DNA of 64,000 nt from Bog-756 sp963734435 (GTDB lineage Bacteria; Actinomycetota; Acidimicrobiia; Acidimicrobiales; RAAP-2), in NCBI GenBank assembly GCA_963734435.1, contig CAVTHA010000010.1, forward strand, positions 124,001 through 188,000, in the 5' to 3' direction. The notes under the pieces are model-generated. The model was not told where the DNA came from, ran no database searches, and was given only the letters and a program-made list of their open reading frames with translations. Of this stretch, positions 33,980 to 41,963 are shown one piece after another (the stretch's first letter is position 1; each line of letters opens with the position of its first letter). Made by a program: the position numbers and the translations under genes.

Positions 33980-34510
33980 GTGGACGGTTGGGGCCGCGCC
34001 ACCTACGGCGACCCCTGTCGAGAGTGCGCCTTCGGCTGGGGTATGCCGGTGGAGGAAGGAGTGGCCCTGGTGTGGGACCTCCCCCACGTCTATGAGGGGC
34101 TCTTGAAGGACGCCACCGGTGACGAGCAGCACCCGACGCTGTCGTGGTCGGTGTCGGCCTACATCTGCCACGTGGGGGACAACTTGAGGATCTGGGCCGA
34201 ACGGCTGGCGGGATCGGCGCGGGCGGGGCACATGGCGGTGGAGCCCTACGACGAGAACCAGTTGGCCGAAGCCAGGGGCTACTCGTCGATCACCCTGGGG
34301 TCGGCGATGTGGTCGCTGTCACGATCGGTCGAGGCCTGGGCGGACGCCGCGGGCCAGTGCCCGCGCCAAGGCACCGTGCTCGTCCATCCCGAGCGGGGGT
34401 CACTGACCCTGGGGGACGTGGTGTCGGCCAACGCGCACGACGCCTTCCACCACGGTTGGGACATCGAGCGGTCGCTCGAGGCGGCGGCGGGGCGGCAGCG
34501 AGCCCGGTAA
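33980..34510 (+). CDS. DinB-like metal-binding four-helix protein
   Basis: A 176-residue protein with an N-terminal YGDPCRECAFGW motif (two cysteines), then WSVSAYICHVGDNLRIWAER, and a C-terminal HDAFHHGWDIER. The three spaced histidines (in ICHVGD and HDAFHHG) are as in DinB/YfiT-like metal-dependent proteins. Members include thiol-dependent S-transferases and isomerases, but the specific reaction here is unknown. The GTG at 33980 lies 33 bases after the ftsH stop, so it may be co-transcribed with ftsH. No frame problem. Confidence 0.72.
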   Translation: MDGWGRATYGDPCRECAFGWGMPVEEGVALVWDLPHVYEGLLKDATGDEQHPTLSWSVSAYICHVGDNLRIWAERLAGSARAGHMAVEPYDENQLAEARGYSSITLGSAMWSLSRSVEAWADAAGQCPRQGTVLVHPERGSLTLGDVVSANAHDAFHHGWDIERSLEAAAGRQRAR

Positions 34511-34579
34511 CAGACCAACGTCCGCCCGTCCTGCGGGTGGCGAGACCGGACGTTGATCCCCCCATGTCAAGATGACCCG

Positions 34580-35521
34580 GTGCTGGCCAACCGGGTGACC
34601 GAGCTGTTGGGGATCGAGATCCCCATCGTCCAGGCGCCGATGGGATGGATCGCGCGGTCGGCTCTGGCCTCCGCCGTCTCCAACGCCGGCGCCATGGGCA
34701 TCATCGAGACCTCGTCGGGCGAGCTCGAGGCGGTGCGTCGGGAGATCACCTTGATGAAGGAGCTCACGGATCGGCCGTTCGGAGTCAACATCGCCCAGGC
34801 GTTCGTCTCGGACCCGGCGGTGATCGTGGACTTCGTGATCTCCCAGGGCGTCCGGTTCGTCACCACTTCGGCCGGGAGCCCCACCCGCTACACGGCGGCC
34901 TTGAAGGATGCGGGCCTCATCGTGTTCCACGTCGTGCCCACGGTGCGAGCGGCCGAGAAGGCGGTGAACGCCGGGGTGGACGGGCTCGTCGTCGAGGGGG
35001 GCGAGGGCGGCGGATTCAAGAACCCGCGGCCGGTGTCGACCATGGTGCTCCTTCCGGCGGTGACGGCCGCATTCGACCTCCCGGTGATCGCGGCGGGAGG
35101 GTTTCTCGACGGCCGCACCATGGCCGCCGCCCTGGCGCTGGGTGCGGAGGGCGTGCAGATGGGGACGGCCATGGTCTCCTCGGCGGAGTCGCCGGTGCAC
35201 GCCAACTGGAAGCGGGCGATCATCGACGCCGACGAGACCGGCACGGTCTTCCTCAACAGCCACACCTCCCCCGGGCTCCGGGCGCTCAGGACAGCCCACT
35301 CCGAGGGGCTCGAGTTCGACCACGGCCGCAATGCCATGGCCGAGTTCGGGAACGTGAAGGACGTCTACTTCGGCGGCAACCTCGACGCCGGGATCGCCCT
35401 CGGCGGTCAGGTGGCGGGGCGCATCTCCGCCAGCCGGCCGGTCGGCGACATCATCGCCGACTGCGCCGCCGAGTGCGAGCAGATCCTCTCCAGCCTGGCC
35501 GACCGGTACGTGGACCGCTGA
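34580..35521 (+). CDS. Nitronate monooxygenase / FabK-like FMN enzyme
   Basis: TIM-barrel flavoenzyme. Visible family blocks: PIVQAPMGWIARSALASAVS, GAMGIIETSSGEL, DRPFGVNIAQAF, VVEGGEGGGFKNPRPVST, DLPVIAAGGFLDGRTMAAAL, and ALGAEGVQMGTAM. The GEGGG/HxG-type loop and the GG-F-DGR phosphate loop bind FMN. Members oxidise nitronates or act as enoyl-reductase-like enzymes. The exact activity cannot be assigned. The GTG at 34580 (VLANRVTELLG) is preferred; a TTG at 34553 would add nine residues. The stop is 6 bases before the following methyltransferase ATG. Confidence 0.82.
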   Translation: MLANRVTELLGIEIPIVQAPMGWIARSALASAVSNAGAMGIIETSSGELEAVRREITLMKELTDRPFGVNIAQAFVSDPAVIVDFVISQGVRFVTTSAGSPTRYTAALKDAGLIVFHVVPTVRAAEKAVNAGVDGLVVEGGEGGGFKNPRPVSTMVLLPAVTAAFDLPVIAAGGFLDGRTMAAALALGAEGVQMGTAMVSSAESPVHANWKRAIIDADETGTVFLNSHTSPGLRALRTAHSEGLEFDHGRNAMAEFGNVKDVYFGGNLDAGIALGGQVAGRISASRPVGDIIADCAAECEQILSSLADRYVDR

Positions 35522-35527
35522 CCGCGC

Positions 35528-36271
35528 ATGGCCGGCTACCAACGCTTCGCCCCCTTCTACGACGAGGTGATGGACGACCCCAGCCCGCGGGCGTCCCGGG
35601 TCATCGACGCCATCGACCGCTACCGGACCGGGGCGGCGTCACTGCTCGAGCTCGGCTGCGGCACGGGCTCGCTGCTCGCGCGGCTGACCGACGTCCCGAC
35701 ACTGGTCGGGCTCGATCGCTCACCCGAGATGCTCGCCGTCGCCGGCGGGAAGGTCCCTCGGGCCGAGCTCGTCCAAGGAGACCTGTCGTCGTTCTCCCTC
35801 GGCCGGCGGTTCGACGTGGTCATCTGCGTCTTCGACACGCTCAACCACCTGTTGACCTTCGGCGCCTGGCGGTCCGCCTTCGACGCGGCAAGGGAACATC
35901 TGGCCGAGGACGGCCTGTTCATCTTCGACGTCAACACCGTCGGGGAACTGCGCCGGCTGGGCGAGGACCCACCGGCGGTCTACGACTTCGCCCGGGGTGT
36001 GGCCATCATCGACGTGGCCGTCGCCCAGGACGGCGAGGACTCGTTGATGTCGCAGTGGGACATCCGCATCTTCGAGGACCTGGGTGACTGCCGCTACCGG
36101 CTGCACCACGAGCAGATCGGCGAGCTCGGCGTGCGCATCGCCCGGCTGCGGTCGGCGATCGAGACCCGGTTCGACCTCCTCGAGCTCTCCGACGAGCGTG
36201 GCGGGCCGGCCGGCGACGAATCGATCAAGGCGCATTTCGTGCTCCGACCGACGGCCGGACCGCAACCCTGA
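35528..36271 (+). CDS. SAM-dependent methyltransferase
   Basis: Class I methyltransferase of 247 residues. Motif I is LLELGCGTGSLLARL (about residues 40-52), the acidic motif II is LVGLDRSPEMLA, and VQGDLSSFSLGRRFDVVICV is followed by FDTLNHL. The N-terminus YQRFAPFYDEVMDD is typical of small bacterial enzymes with a Y-D-x-x-M/Y start. C-terminal strands (HHEQIGELGVRI) match the family of putative small-molecule methyltransferases. Substrate unknown. It lies 6 bases after the flavoenzyme and converges with the DUF5719 gene 25 bases away. Confidence 0.85.
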   Translation: MAGYQRFAPFYDEVMDDPSPRASRVIDAIDRYRTGAASLLELGCGTGSLLARLTDVPTLVGLDRSPEMLAVAGGKVPRAELVQGDLSSFSLGRRFDVVICVFDTLNHLLTFGAWRSAFDAAREHLAEDGLFIFDVNTVGELRRLGEDPPAVYDFARGVAIIDVAVAQDGEDSLMSQWDIRIFEDLGDCRYRLHHEQIGELGVRIARLRSAIETRFDLLELSDERGGPAGDESIKAHFVLRPTAGPQP

Positions 36272-36296
36272 GGGACCGGACCGGCGGCGGGCTGGC

Positions 36297-37811
36297 CTAG
36301 GGAAGCGGGAAACCGGACGAGGAGACCACCCCGGGTGTTCCCGCAGGGGCCGAGTCCTCCTCGACGGTGACCGGCCCCGACGACGACACCAAGTAGGTGG
36401 CCAGTCCGGCGACCTGGTCGGCGCCGAGCACGCTGAGCCCACCGGGGGGCACGGTGAAGACGGTGAACGGGTGCCGCTCGCCCAGTCGGGTGAGGCCGAC
36501 CCGGACCGGCGACGTCCCCGGATCGGCCACCGCCAGGCTGTGCACCGTGGCGCCCGCGGTGCCGGGAGCGCCGGGGATGCCGGGCCCGGGCACCACCCAG
36601 CTGTCGGTGGTGGTCACCGTGCCCGGAGACGAGCCCCACACCGGTGCAGCCGAGCCTCCGGGAGCGAGCACCGACCGGCCGACGGCGATGGGCTGGCTGG
36701 CGACGACGGTCACCGCGTAGGGAACCTGGTGGGGCAGGCCCGGGGCGGCCGACGTGGCCATCACTGCCACCGATCGCGGCGCCACCACCGTCTGGACGGG
36801 CTCGACGGAACCGGACGAGAGGCCGAAGGTCATGGTGGCCGTGGCCGGCGCGCTTCCCGGGTTGGCCAGGTAGAAGTCGACGGTCGCCCCCTGGATGGCG
36901 GTGGTCTGGGCGAACTGCCAGGTGGTGGCCAGGCCCGGCGAGCCCAGCCGCAGTGACAACCCGCCGGTCCCTCCCGGCGACCACTGCTGGAACTCGGTGC
37001 TGACCAGCGTGCCGGTCTGGGCGGTGACCAGGGTGGCGATGTCGTTGGCGTTCTGGACGAAGTCACCCACGTTCTCGGTCACCAATTGGCCGGGTGGGAC
37101 GGTCAGGCCCTGGTACGCCTGCGGGACGACCACGCCGCCGTCGGTCAGGAAGGAGACGTTGACGACCGCCTCGGTGGCCGTCGGATTGAGCAGCGACAAG
37201 GTCAAGAGATTCCCCCCGGCCGTCGACCCCCCGGCGAAGGCCCACTCGGCCGAGGTCTCCGACGCGCACGGGGCGGTGCTCCATCCGTTCGGTCCCGACA
37301 CGACCTGACTCACGGCGATGCCGCCGCCGGCAAAGGTGAACATCGACGCGTTGCTGCCGGCGGGCAGCCCCTTGGCCGGGTCAACCGCGGCGCTCCCCAG
37401 GGCCGGCACCGAGATGGTCCGGCGGACGCTCGGTACCGCCCCGCTCCCGCCCGGTGGGACGGTGGCGGTCATCACCCCGGAGACCGGTTTGGCCGTGGTG
37501 TTGGTCAGATAGACGGTGGTGGCGGCGGCGGTACCGGTCCCACCGGCACAGAAGGCAGATGACGAGTACGACCCGGCGGCGGCGACCGACACCCCGTCGG
37601 TGGGCCCGGCGGTCAGCACGGCCGGCGATGCCGGGTAGGCCGCCTCCACCACCGCCACCACGACGATGGGCACGGCCACCAGGAGGAGCGCGGCCATCCG
37701 GCCGCGTACCCGCCCGGACGCCGAATGCCGGGAACTGCGTTCCCGCCGGCCGCCCGGCGCACCGCCATCGGCGGACGGCCTGCCGACTCCCGGATCCTGA
37801 GGTGTGGTCAC
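36297..37811 (-). CDS. DUF5719 family secreted/anchored protein
   Basis: 504 residues. A basic N-terminus is followed by one hydrophobic helix (about 38-58, MAALLLVAVPIVVVAVVEAA), predicted to anchor or export the protein. The rest is Ser/Thr/Gly/Val-rich beta-type sequence with repeated Ig-like elements, e.g. TVYLTNTTAKPVSGVMTATV, VNVSFLTDGGVVVPQ and VDFYLANPGSAPATATMTF. This pattern and the gene position directly after a giant GT2 enzyme match DUF5719. The GTG at 37811 overlaps the stop of the glycosyltransferase (GTGA, 37808-37811). A function in surface polysaccharide handling is inferred only from this coupling. Confidence 0.72.
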   Translation of the reverse strand: MTTPQDPGVGRPSADGGAPGGRRERSSRHSASGRVRGRMAALLLVAVPIVVVAVVEAAYPASPAVLTAGPTDGVSVAAAGSYSSSAFCAGGTGTAAATTVYLTNTTAKPVSGVMTATVPPGGSGAVPSVRRTISVPALGSAAVDPAKGLPAGSNASMFTFAGGGIAVSQVVSGPNGWSTAPCASETSAEWAFAGGSTAGGNLLTLSLLNPTATEAVVNVSFLTDGGVVVPQAYQGLTVPPGQLVTENVGDFVQNANDIATLVTAQTGTLVSTEFQQWSPGGTGGLSLRLGSPGLATTWQFAQTTAIQGATVDFYLANPGSAPATATMTFGLSSGSVEPVQTVVAPRSVAVMATSAAPGLPHQVPYAVTVVASQPIAVGRSVLAPGGSAAPVWGSSPGTVTTTDSWVVPGPGIPGAPGTAGATVHSLAVADPGTSPVRVGLTRLGERHPFTVFTVPPGGLSVLGADQVAGLATYLVSSSGPVTVEEDSAPAGTPGVVSSSGFPLP

Positions 37812-40800
37812 GACCGATCGGGCTCGTCCCCGGAGCCCTCGGCCACGGCGTCTGGCGGCCCGGCGCCGGGCCGGCGGCGGCGCCGCCGCCCCCGCCAGGG
37901 ACGGCCGAGGCCGGTCCCGGCGACCAAGACCACGACCACCAGCCACACCCCGACGGAATAGAGGAGCGACAGCACCACGGCCGGGCCGCCGTCGAAGCTG
38001 AGGGTGGCGTCGCCGCTCCGGCCCACGCGGTACTGCCCGGCCCAGCCGAAGGCGGGCGACGATGACCGGGTGCCGGCGGGCCCGGACAGCACCCAGCGGC
38101 CGGCCGGGGCCGAAGCCGAGAAGACGGTCCCGGCGGTGAGCGGGCCGCGGTAGGAGGTCGAGGCCCGGGGCCCGGGCAGGACCGGGCGTGCCCCGGGCAG
38201 GAGGCTCGAGCCCGCCGCGCTCCCCAACACCTCGGGAGGCGCCGAGGCGGGCACGGGCGAACCCACGCTCACCAGGGCCCGCTCGGGGACCCAGTCGGCG
38301 TTCTGGTAGACGGTGATGCCGGTCCCCGAAAGCGCCGAGCTCAGGTCCAGCTGGCGGCCGAGAGCGGGGGCCAGATCGGCCGGCACCGGGTACTGCTCGG
38401 GCGTCTGCTCGCCCGGGATCTCCGGGGCCAGCGACGTCACCAGCACCACGTAGCGGACACCGGCGGGGGCTAGCAGCCGACCCAACTGGTCGGTCGCCCC
38501 GGTACGGGCCAAGTCCACGGCGGCGGACAGGCTGGCCGCCGGTCCGGGCCCCGGTGCGCTCCACAGCCATCGGGCGTCCGGGCTGCCGTCTTCGGAGGTG
38601 GCGTAGGCCAGGCCGTCCCCCGCCGACCAGGCGCCCTGGTTGAGCGCCCGGCCGTCGCCCAGCCAGAGGACCCGGAAAGCTCCGGAGGCCGACTTCGCGC
38701 CCATCCAGGCCACCGACTGGCTGAAGTCGGTGTTGGGCAGGTCCCAACGGCCCGGCAGGGCCGACACCAGCGTCGGGATGGCGCCGAGGACCACCGCCCC
38801 GGTGGCCAGCACCGTGACCAGTTGCCGCCACCCGAACGCCGCGGCGTGCAGGTCCTCCTCGAAGGCGGCGACGCCGAGGCCGATGGCGGCGGCCACCGAG
38901 GCCGCCGCCGGGGCGAGCAGGATGTGCAGGTCCACAGCCAGGCTACCGGTCCAGCCCCGCCCGGTGACCCAGGCCGCCAACCAGCAGACCAGGGCGATCG
39001 ACCAGAACCGCACCGCCCAGCGGAACCGTGGGCCGCGGGCCAGCACCAACGGCACGGCGGCGGCGACGACGAACCCCCAGGCCAGGGGCGACGCCCCGAT
39101 GGGCCCGACGGCGAACCGGAGCAACGACCCCCACGAGGGGCCGGCCGACGCCGGGACCGGGACGCCGAAGACGGTTACCGCGCCCCGGCCGGCCGAGAGG
39201 ACGCCGACGACCCAGGGGAGGGAGATGACCGCGGCCACCAGCGTGGCCGCCAAGGCCAGGGCCAGGGCCCGGACGGTGGACCCCCAGTCGCCCTGGACGG
39301 CCGACGAGAGCACCAGGGCGAGGGCGGCGAGCACCACCACCAGGGCGGCGGCCGGGACGAAGGCGACGAGCACCGCCTCCAGCAGGCCGAGCGACACCAC
39401 GGCGCGCAGCGTCTCGTGCCGCAGGCTCCACTCGACGATGCGCCGCGGTAGCGGGGTCGGCGTCCTGGATGGGCCGGTACCATCGGCCGGCGGCGGCCGC
39501 AGGACGACGAAGGGGACGGTGGACGTCGCCCGGAACAAGTGGCCCAGTACCCAAGGCGTCCCGGCGTAGACGACGAGTGCCCCCCACCTCCCGAGGGCGA
39601 TGTTGTCGTAGGACAGGGCCATGGCCAGGTAGGCCAGGCCGGCCACCAGCGCCGCCCGTTGCGATCGAAACGGGCGCAGGAGGCGGACCACGCCCCAGAC
39701 ACCGAGCGGCAGGCAGGCGAAGACCAGCACCTTCTGGGTGGTGCCCATGGCGCCGAGCAGGACGGTACCGGCCAGGCCGGCCAGGGCCAGGGCGGGCGAA
39801 GCCGGCGCCGTGGTTCCCACGCCGGAGGGGTGCCAGCCCGTAGCGAACTGGGTGAAGGTCGAAGACCAACTGGCGAAGGGGACGAACTGCCCGACCACCG
39901 GCAGCCGTCCGTTGACGATCCCCCGCGTCCCGATCAGCACGACGAGGACCGCCGCCAGCCAGGTAGCGAGCCTGGCCCTCCCGCTGATGCGACCCCGGTC
40001 CGAGGGCGTGGTGACCCGGCGGGTGGCGGTGGCCGCCGACGGCCGTCCGTCCGGCCGGTGACCATCGGGGCCGGGCCGGGGGGTGGCCCCGAGCGCGGCA
40101 GTCCCGGCGGACGCGGCCAGCTCGTCGGCATGGGCACCTTGGAACCCGTGCTGGAAGACCCGGCGCCCGTAGGTGGCCAGCCGAGCGCTGCCGCCGATCT
40201 GGAGGGTCCGGATCTCGTGGTCGCTCAGCCGCCGGTGGCCTCGCAGCTCCTTGCGCTGGCGCCGGACGGTAGAGAGACGGCTCAGGTTCCATCGCCAGGC
40301 TCGTCGCACCGCCCGGGCCCGGGCTCGGTTGCCGGCCAGCTCGGCCACCACGACCTCGCCGACGGCCAGGAAGAACAACTGGGGCACCACCCGGAGCAGG
40401 TGGAAGGGGCCGTAGCACTTGAGCACGGCCAGGAGCTCATGGCGACGCTGCAGCTCCTGGAGTGTGACCGGGTGGCGCGGCCGCCGGTGGGCATCGGTCT
40501 CGACCAGGCCCGGGTCGATGGGACGCAGGCCTCCGGCCAACTCTTCGAGGTGTCGGACCCGGGCGTCGGGGGCCACGATGACCCGTGCCCCGGCGACCTG
40601 GGCGCGCCAGCACAGGTCGAGGTCCTCGCCCATGGCCACGATGGCGGTGTCGTACCCGCCGAGCTCGGCGAAGAGATCGGCCCGGATCAGGGTGGAGCCT
40701 CCGGGGGCGACGAACACGTCCCGCACCGCGTCATGTTGACCGTGGTCGATCTCGTGGGGCTGGACCCGCTCCACCACCGAACCACCCTTGTCCACGGTCA

Positions 40801-41203
40801 TGCCCACATGAACCAGCTGCTCGGGGTCCTCCCAGGTGACCACCTTGGGCGAGACGATGCCGGCGTTGGACCGGAACGCCTCCTCCACCATGAGCTGGAC
40901 GGTGTCGGGGAAGAGGGCCACGTCGTCGTGGAGCAGCAAGAAGTAGTCGGCCCCGTCGACCATCGACTGCACCTCGTTGACCGACGACCCGAAGCCCTGG
41001 TTGCCCTCGAATCGCCTCACGTAGGCGGTGGGCAATACGGCGGCCACCCGGGTGGTGAGGTCCTCCCCGCTGCCAGCGTCGAGCACCAGCACCGAGAGCT
41101 CGGCATACTCCTGGGTGGCCAGCGAGGCCAGAGCCTCCTCGAACCAGGGACCGGGGTCGTGGGCGACGACGACAGCCACAACCGGTGGTGCCAGGGTTCC
41201 CAT
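37808..41203 (-). CDS. Giant GT2 glycosyltransferase fused to a membrane domain
   Basis: 1131 residues, uninterrupted. Residues 1-270 form a GT2/GT-A domain: VVAVVVAHDPGPWFEEALAS, then YVRRFEGNQGFGSSVNEV, LLLHDDVALFPD (the DxD-like metal site), FVAPGGSTLIRADLFAELGG, and MGEDLDLCWRAQVAG (ED catalytic base region). From about 415 a second part has some twelve hydrophobic segments separated by periplasmic loops, then an extracellular domain and a final helix with a basic tail. This two-part architecture is common in Actinomycetota beside DUF5719. It likely transfers or polymerises sugars at the membrane. The ATG at 41203 is the first residue of the domain. Confidence 0.88.
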   Translation of the reverse strand: MGTLAPPVVAVVVAHDPGPWFEEALASLATQEYAELSVLVLDAGSGEDLTTRVAAVLPTAYVRRFEGNQGFGSSVNEVQSMVDGADYFLLLHDDVALFPDTVQLMVEEAFRSNAGIVSPKVVTWEDPEQLVHVGMTVDKGGSVVERVQPHEIDHGQHDAVRDVFVAPGGSTLIRADLFAELGGYDTAIVAMGEDLDLCWRAQVAGARVIVAPDARVRHLEELAGGLRPIDPGLVETDAHRRPRHPVTLQELQRRHELLAVLKCYGPFHLLRVVPQLFFLAVGEVVVAELAGNRARARAVRRAWRWNLSRLSTVRRQRKELRGHRRLSDHEIRTLQIGGSARLATYGRRVFQHGFQGAHADELAASAGTAALGATPRPGPDGHRPDGRPSAATATRRVTTPSDRGRISGRARLATWLAAVLVVLIGTRGIVNGRLPVVGQFVPFASWSSTFTQFATGWHPSGVGTTAPASPALALAGLAGTVLLGAMGTTQKVLVFACLPLGVWGVVRLLRPFRSQRAALVAGLAYLAMALSYDNIALGRWGALVVYAGTPWVLGHLFRATSTVPFVVLRPPPADGTGPSRTPTPLPRRIVEWSLRHETLRAVVSLGLLEAVLVAFVPAAALVVVLAALALVLSSAVQGDWGSTVRALALALAATLVAAVISLPWVVGVLSAGRGAVTVFGVPVPASAGPSWGSLLRFAVGPIGASPLAWGFVVAAAVPLVLARGPRFRWAVRFWSIALVCWLAAWVTGRGWTGSLAVDLHILLAPAAASVAAAIGLGVAAFEEDLHAAAFGWRQLVTVLATGAVVLGAIPTLVSALPGRWDLPNTDFSQSVAWMGAKSASGAFRVLWLGDGRALNQGAWSAGDGLAYATSEDGSPDARWLWSAPGPGPAASLSAAVDLARTGATDQLGRLLAPAGVRYVVLVTSLAPEIPGEQTPEQYPVPADLAPALGRQLDLSSALSGTGITVYQNADWVPERALVSVGSPVPASAPPEVLGSAAGSSLLPGARPVLPGPRASTSYRGPLTAGTVFSASAPAGRWVLSGPAGTRSSSPAFGWAGQYRVGRSGDATLSFDGGPAVVLSLLYSVGVWLVVVVLVAGTGLGRPWRGRRRRRRPGAGPPDAVAEGSGDEPDRS

Positions 41204-41290
41204 CAGGGACCTGAGGCTATCAACGCCAGTTCCCCGGACTGGTGTCTTCCCAGCTCAGGGGGCATGGACGGGACCAGATCCAAGGGGTGC

Positions 41291-41319
41291 TTGCAACTGT
41301 TTAACAAATAGAATACAGT
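41291..41319 (+). promoter_or_regulatory. Candidate promoter for the coiled-coil gene
   Basis: TTGCAA (41291-41296) and TACAGT (41314-41319) are separated by exactly 17 bases, a good fit to a primary sigma-factor promoter. The region is A/T-rich compared with the rest of the window. It lies 98 bases upstream of the ATG at 41417. It overlaps an inverted repeat that could be an operator. Confidence 0.6.
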
Positions 41320-41321
41320 TG
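41294..41321. promoter_or_regulatory. Inverted repeat overlapping the promoter
   Basis: CAACTGT (41294-41300) and ACAGTTG (41315-41321) are perfect 7-bp inverted arms with a 14-bp spacer, so the arm centres are 21 bases apart, two helical turns. They overlap both promoter elements. This geometry suits a dimeric repressor, but the regulator is unknown. Confidence 0.5.
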
Positions 41322-41416
41322 TATCCACAGGTCACCCGACCACCCCGCCGGACCCGGGAGCGCCATCGGGCGCATCAGCCGGGCCGCCCGACCGAACCAG
41401 CCAAAGGAGCGCACCC

Positions 41417-41863
41417 ATGCCAGACATCAAGATGCCAGAGATCAAGATGCCGGAGATCAAGGTCCCCGACATCAACGCCGACGTGACCAAGGCGGCCAAG
41501 GACGTCGCTTCCGTAGCCAAGGATGCCACCTACGTGGTCATCGGGGCCGGAGTGCTCGGCTTCCAACAGCTCCAGGTCCAGCGGCAGGAGCTGCTCAAGC
41601 GGCTCCGGGACCCGAAGGCCGGGGTGTCCGACCGTGTGGCGTCGGTCCGCACCGACCTGCACGGCGCCCGCCAGGACGTCGACGCCACCGTGGACGAATT
41701 GGTCAACCGGGTCGAAGAGATCATCGAGCGGGTCGAAGCGGTCTTCGCGCCGTTCGAGGATCGTCTCCCGGCCCAGGCCCGCGACTTGGCCAAGCAGGCT
41801 CATGCCCAGGCCCGGGAGGCCCGCGGCCAGCTCCGTACCCTCATCCCGACCACCGGTTCCTGA
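41417..41863 (+). CDS. Coiled-coil protein with N-terminal pentad repeats
   Basis: 148 residues; family not recognised. The N-terminus repeats a five-residue unit four times (MPDIK, MPEIK, MPEIK, VPDIN), an unusual (M/V)P(D/E)I(K/N) periodicity. Next comes a short hydrophobic stretch (about 38-50, YVVIGAGVLGF) and then a long amphipathic helix rich in Glu, Arg, Asp and Val (LKRLRDPKAGVSDRVASV to DLAKQAHAQAREARGQL). The pattern recalls phasin or heparin-binding haemagglutinin-like proteins that coat lipid or polymer surfaces, but no homology can be claimed. RBS AAAGGAG is 10 bases before the ATG. It has its own promoter upstream and a strong terminator downstream, so it is a single-gene unit. 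Confidence 0.8.
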   Translation: MPDIKMPEIKMPEIKVPDINADVTKAAKDVASVAKDATYVVIGAGVLGFQQLQVQRQELLKRLRDPKAGVSDRVASVRTDLHGARQDVDATVDELVNRVEEIIERVEAVFAPFEDRLPAQARDLAKQAHAQAREARGQLRTLIPTTGS

Positions 41864-41914
41864 GCCCCGGCCGGGCACCTGCCCGGCCGACGTGCACACC
41901 ATCGACCGCAACGA

Positions 41915-41942
41915 AAAGCGGCCCGCTCCGGCGGGCCGCTTT
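41915..41942. terminator. Bidirectional hairpin terminator
   Basis: A perfect 12-bp stem (AAAGCGGCCCGC with GCGGGCCGCTTT) and a TCCG loop. The A/T ends mean each strand has a GC-rich stem followed by a short T-run. It sits between the coiled-coil gene and the convergent SDR gene and would serve both. Confidence 0.85.
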
Positions 41943-41963
41943 CCGCGCCGCCTCCCGACTGCT

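Noticed and set aside
36297..38831. An open minus-strand frame running through both the DUF5719 gene and the 3' part of the GT2-membrane gene as one protein
   Set aside because: Only the part after 37811 resembles a protein. Upstream of it the frame is Arg/Gly-rich shadow of the glycosyltransferase gene, and a GTG with a 4-base overlap gives the natural start.
39539..41311. A 590-codon plus-strand open frame opposite the giant glycosyltransferase
   Set aside because: It is an antisense shadow caused by GC-rich third positions. Composition is Gly/Pro/His/Arg-rich with no recognisable motif, while the other strand encodes a clear GT2 enzyme.
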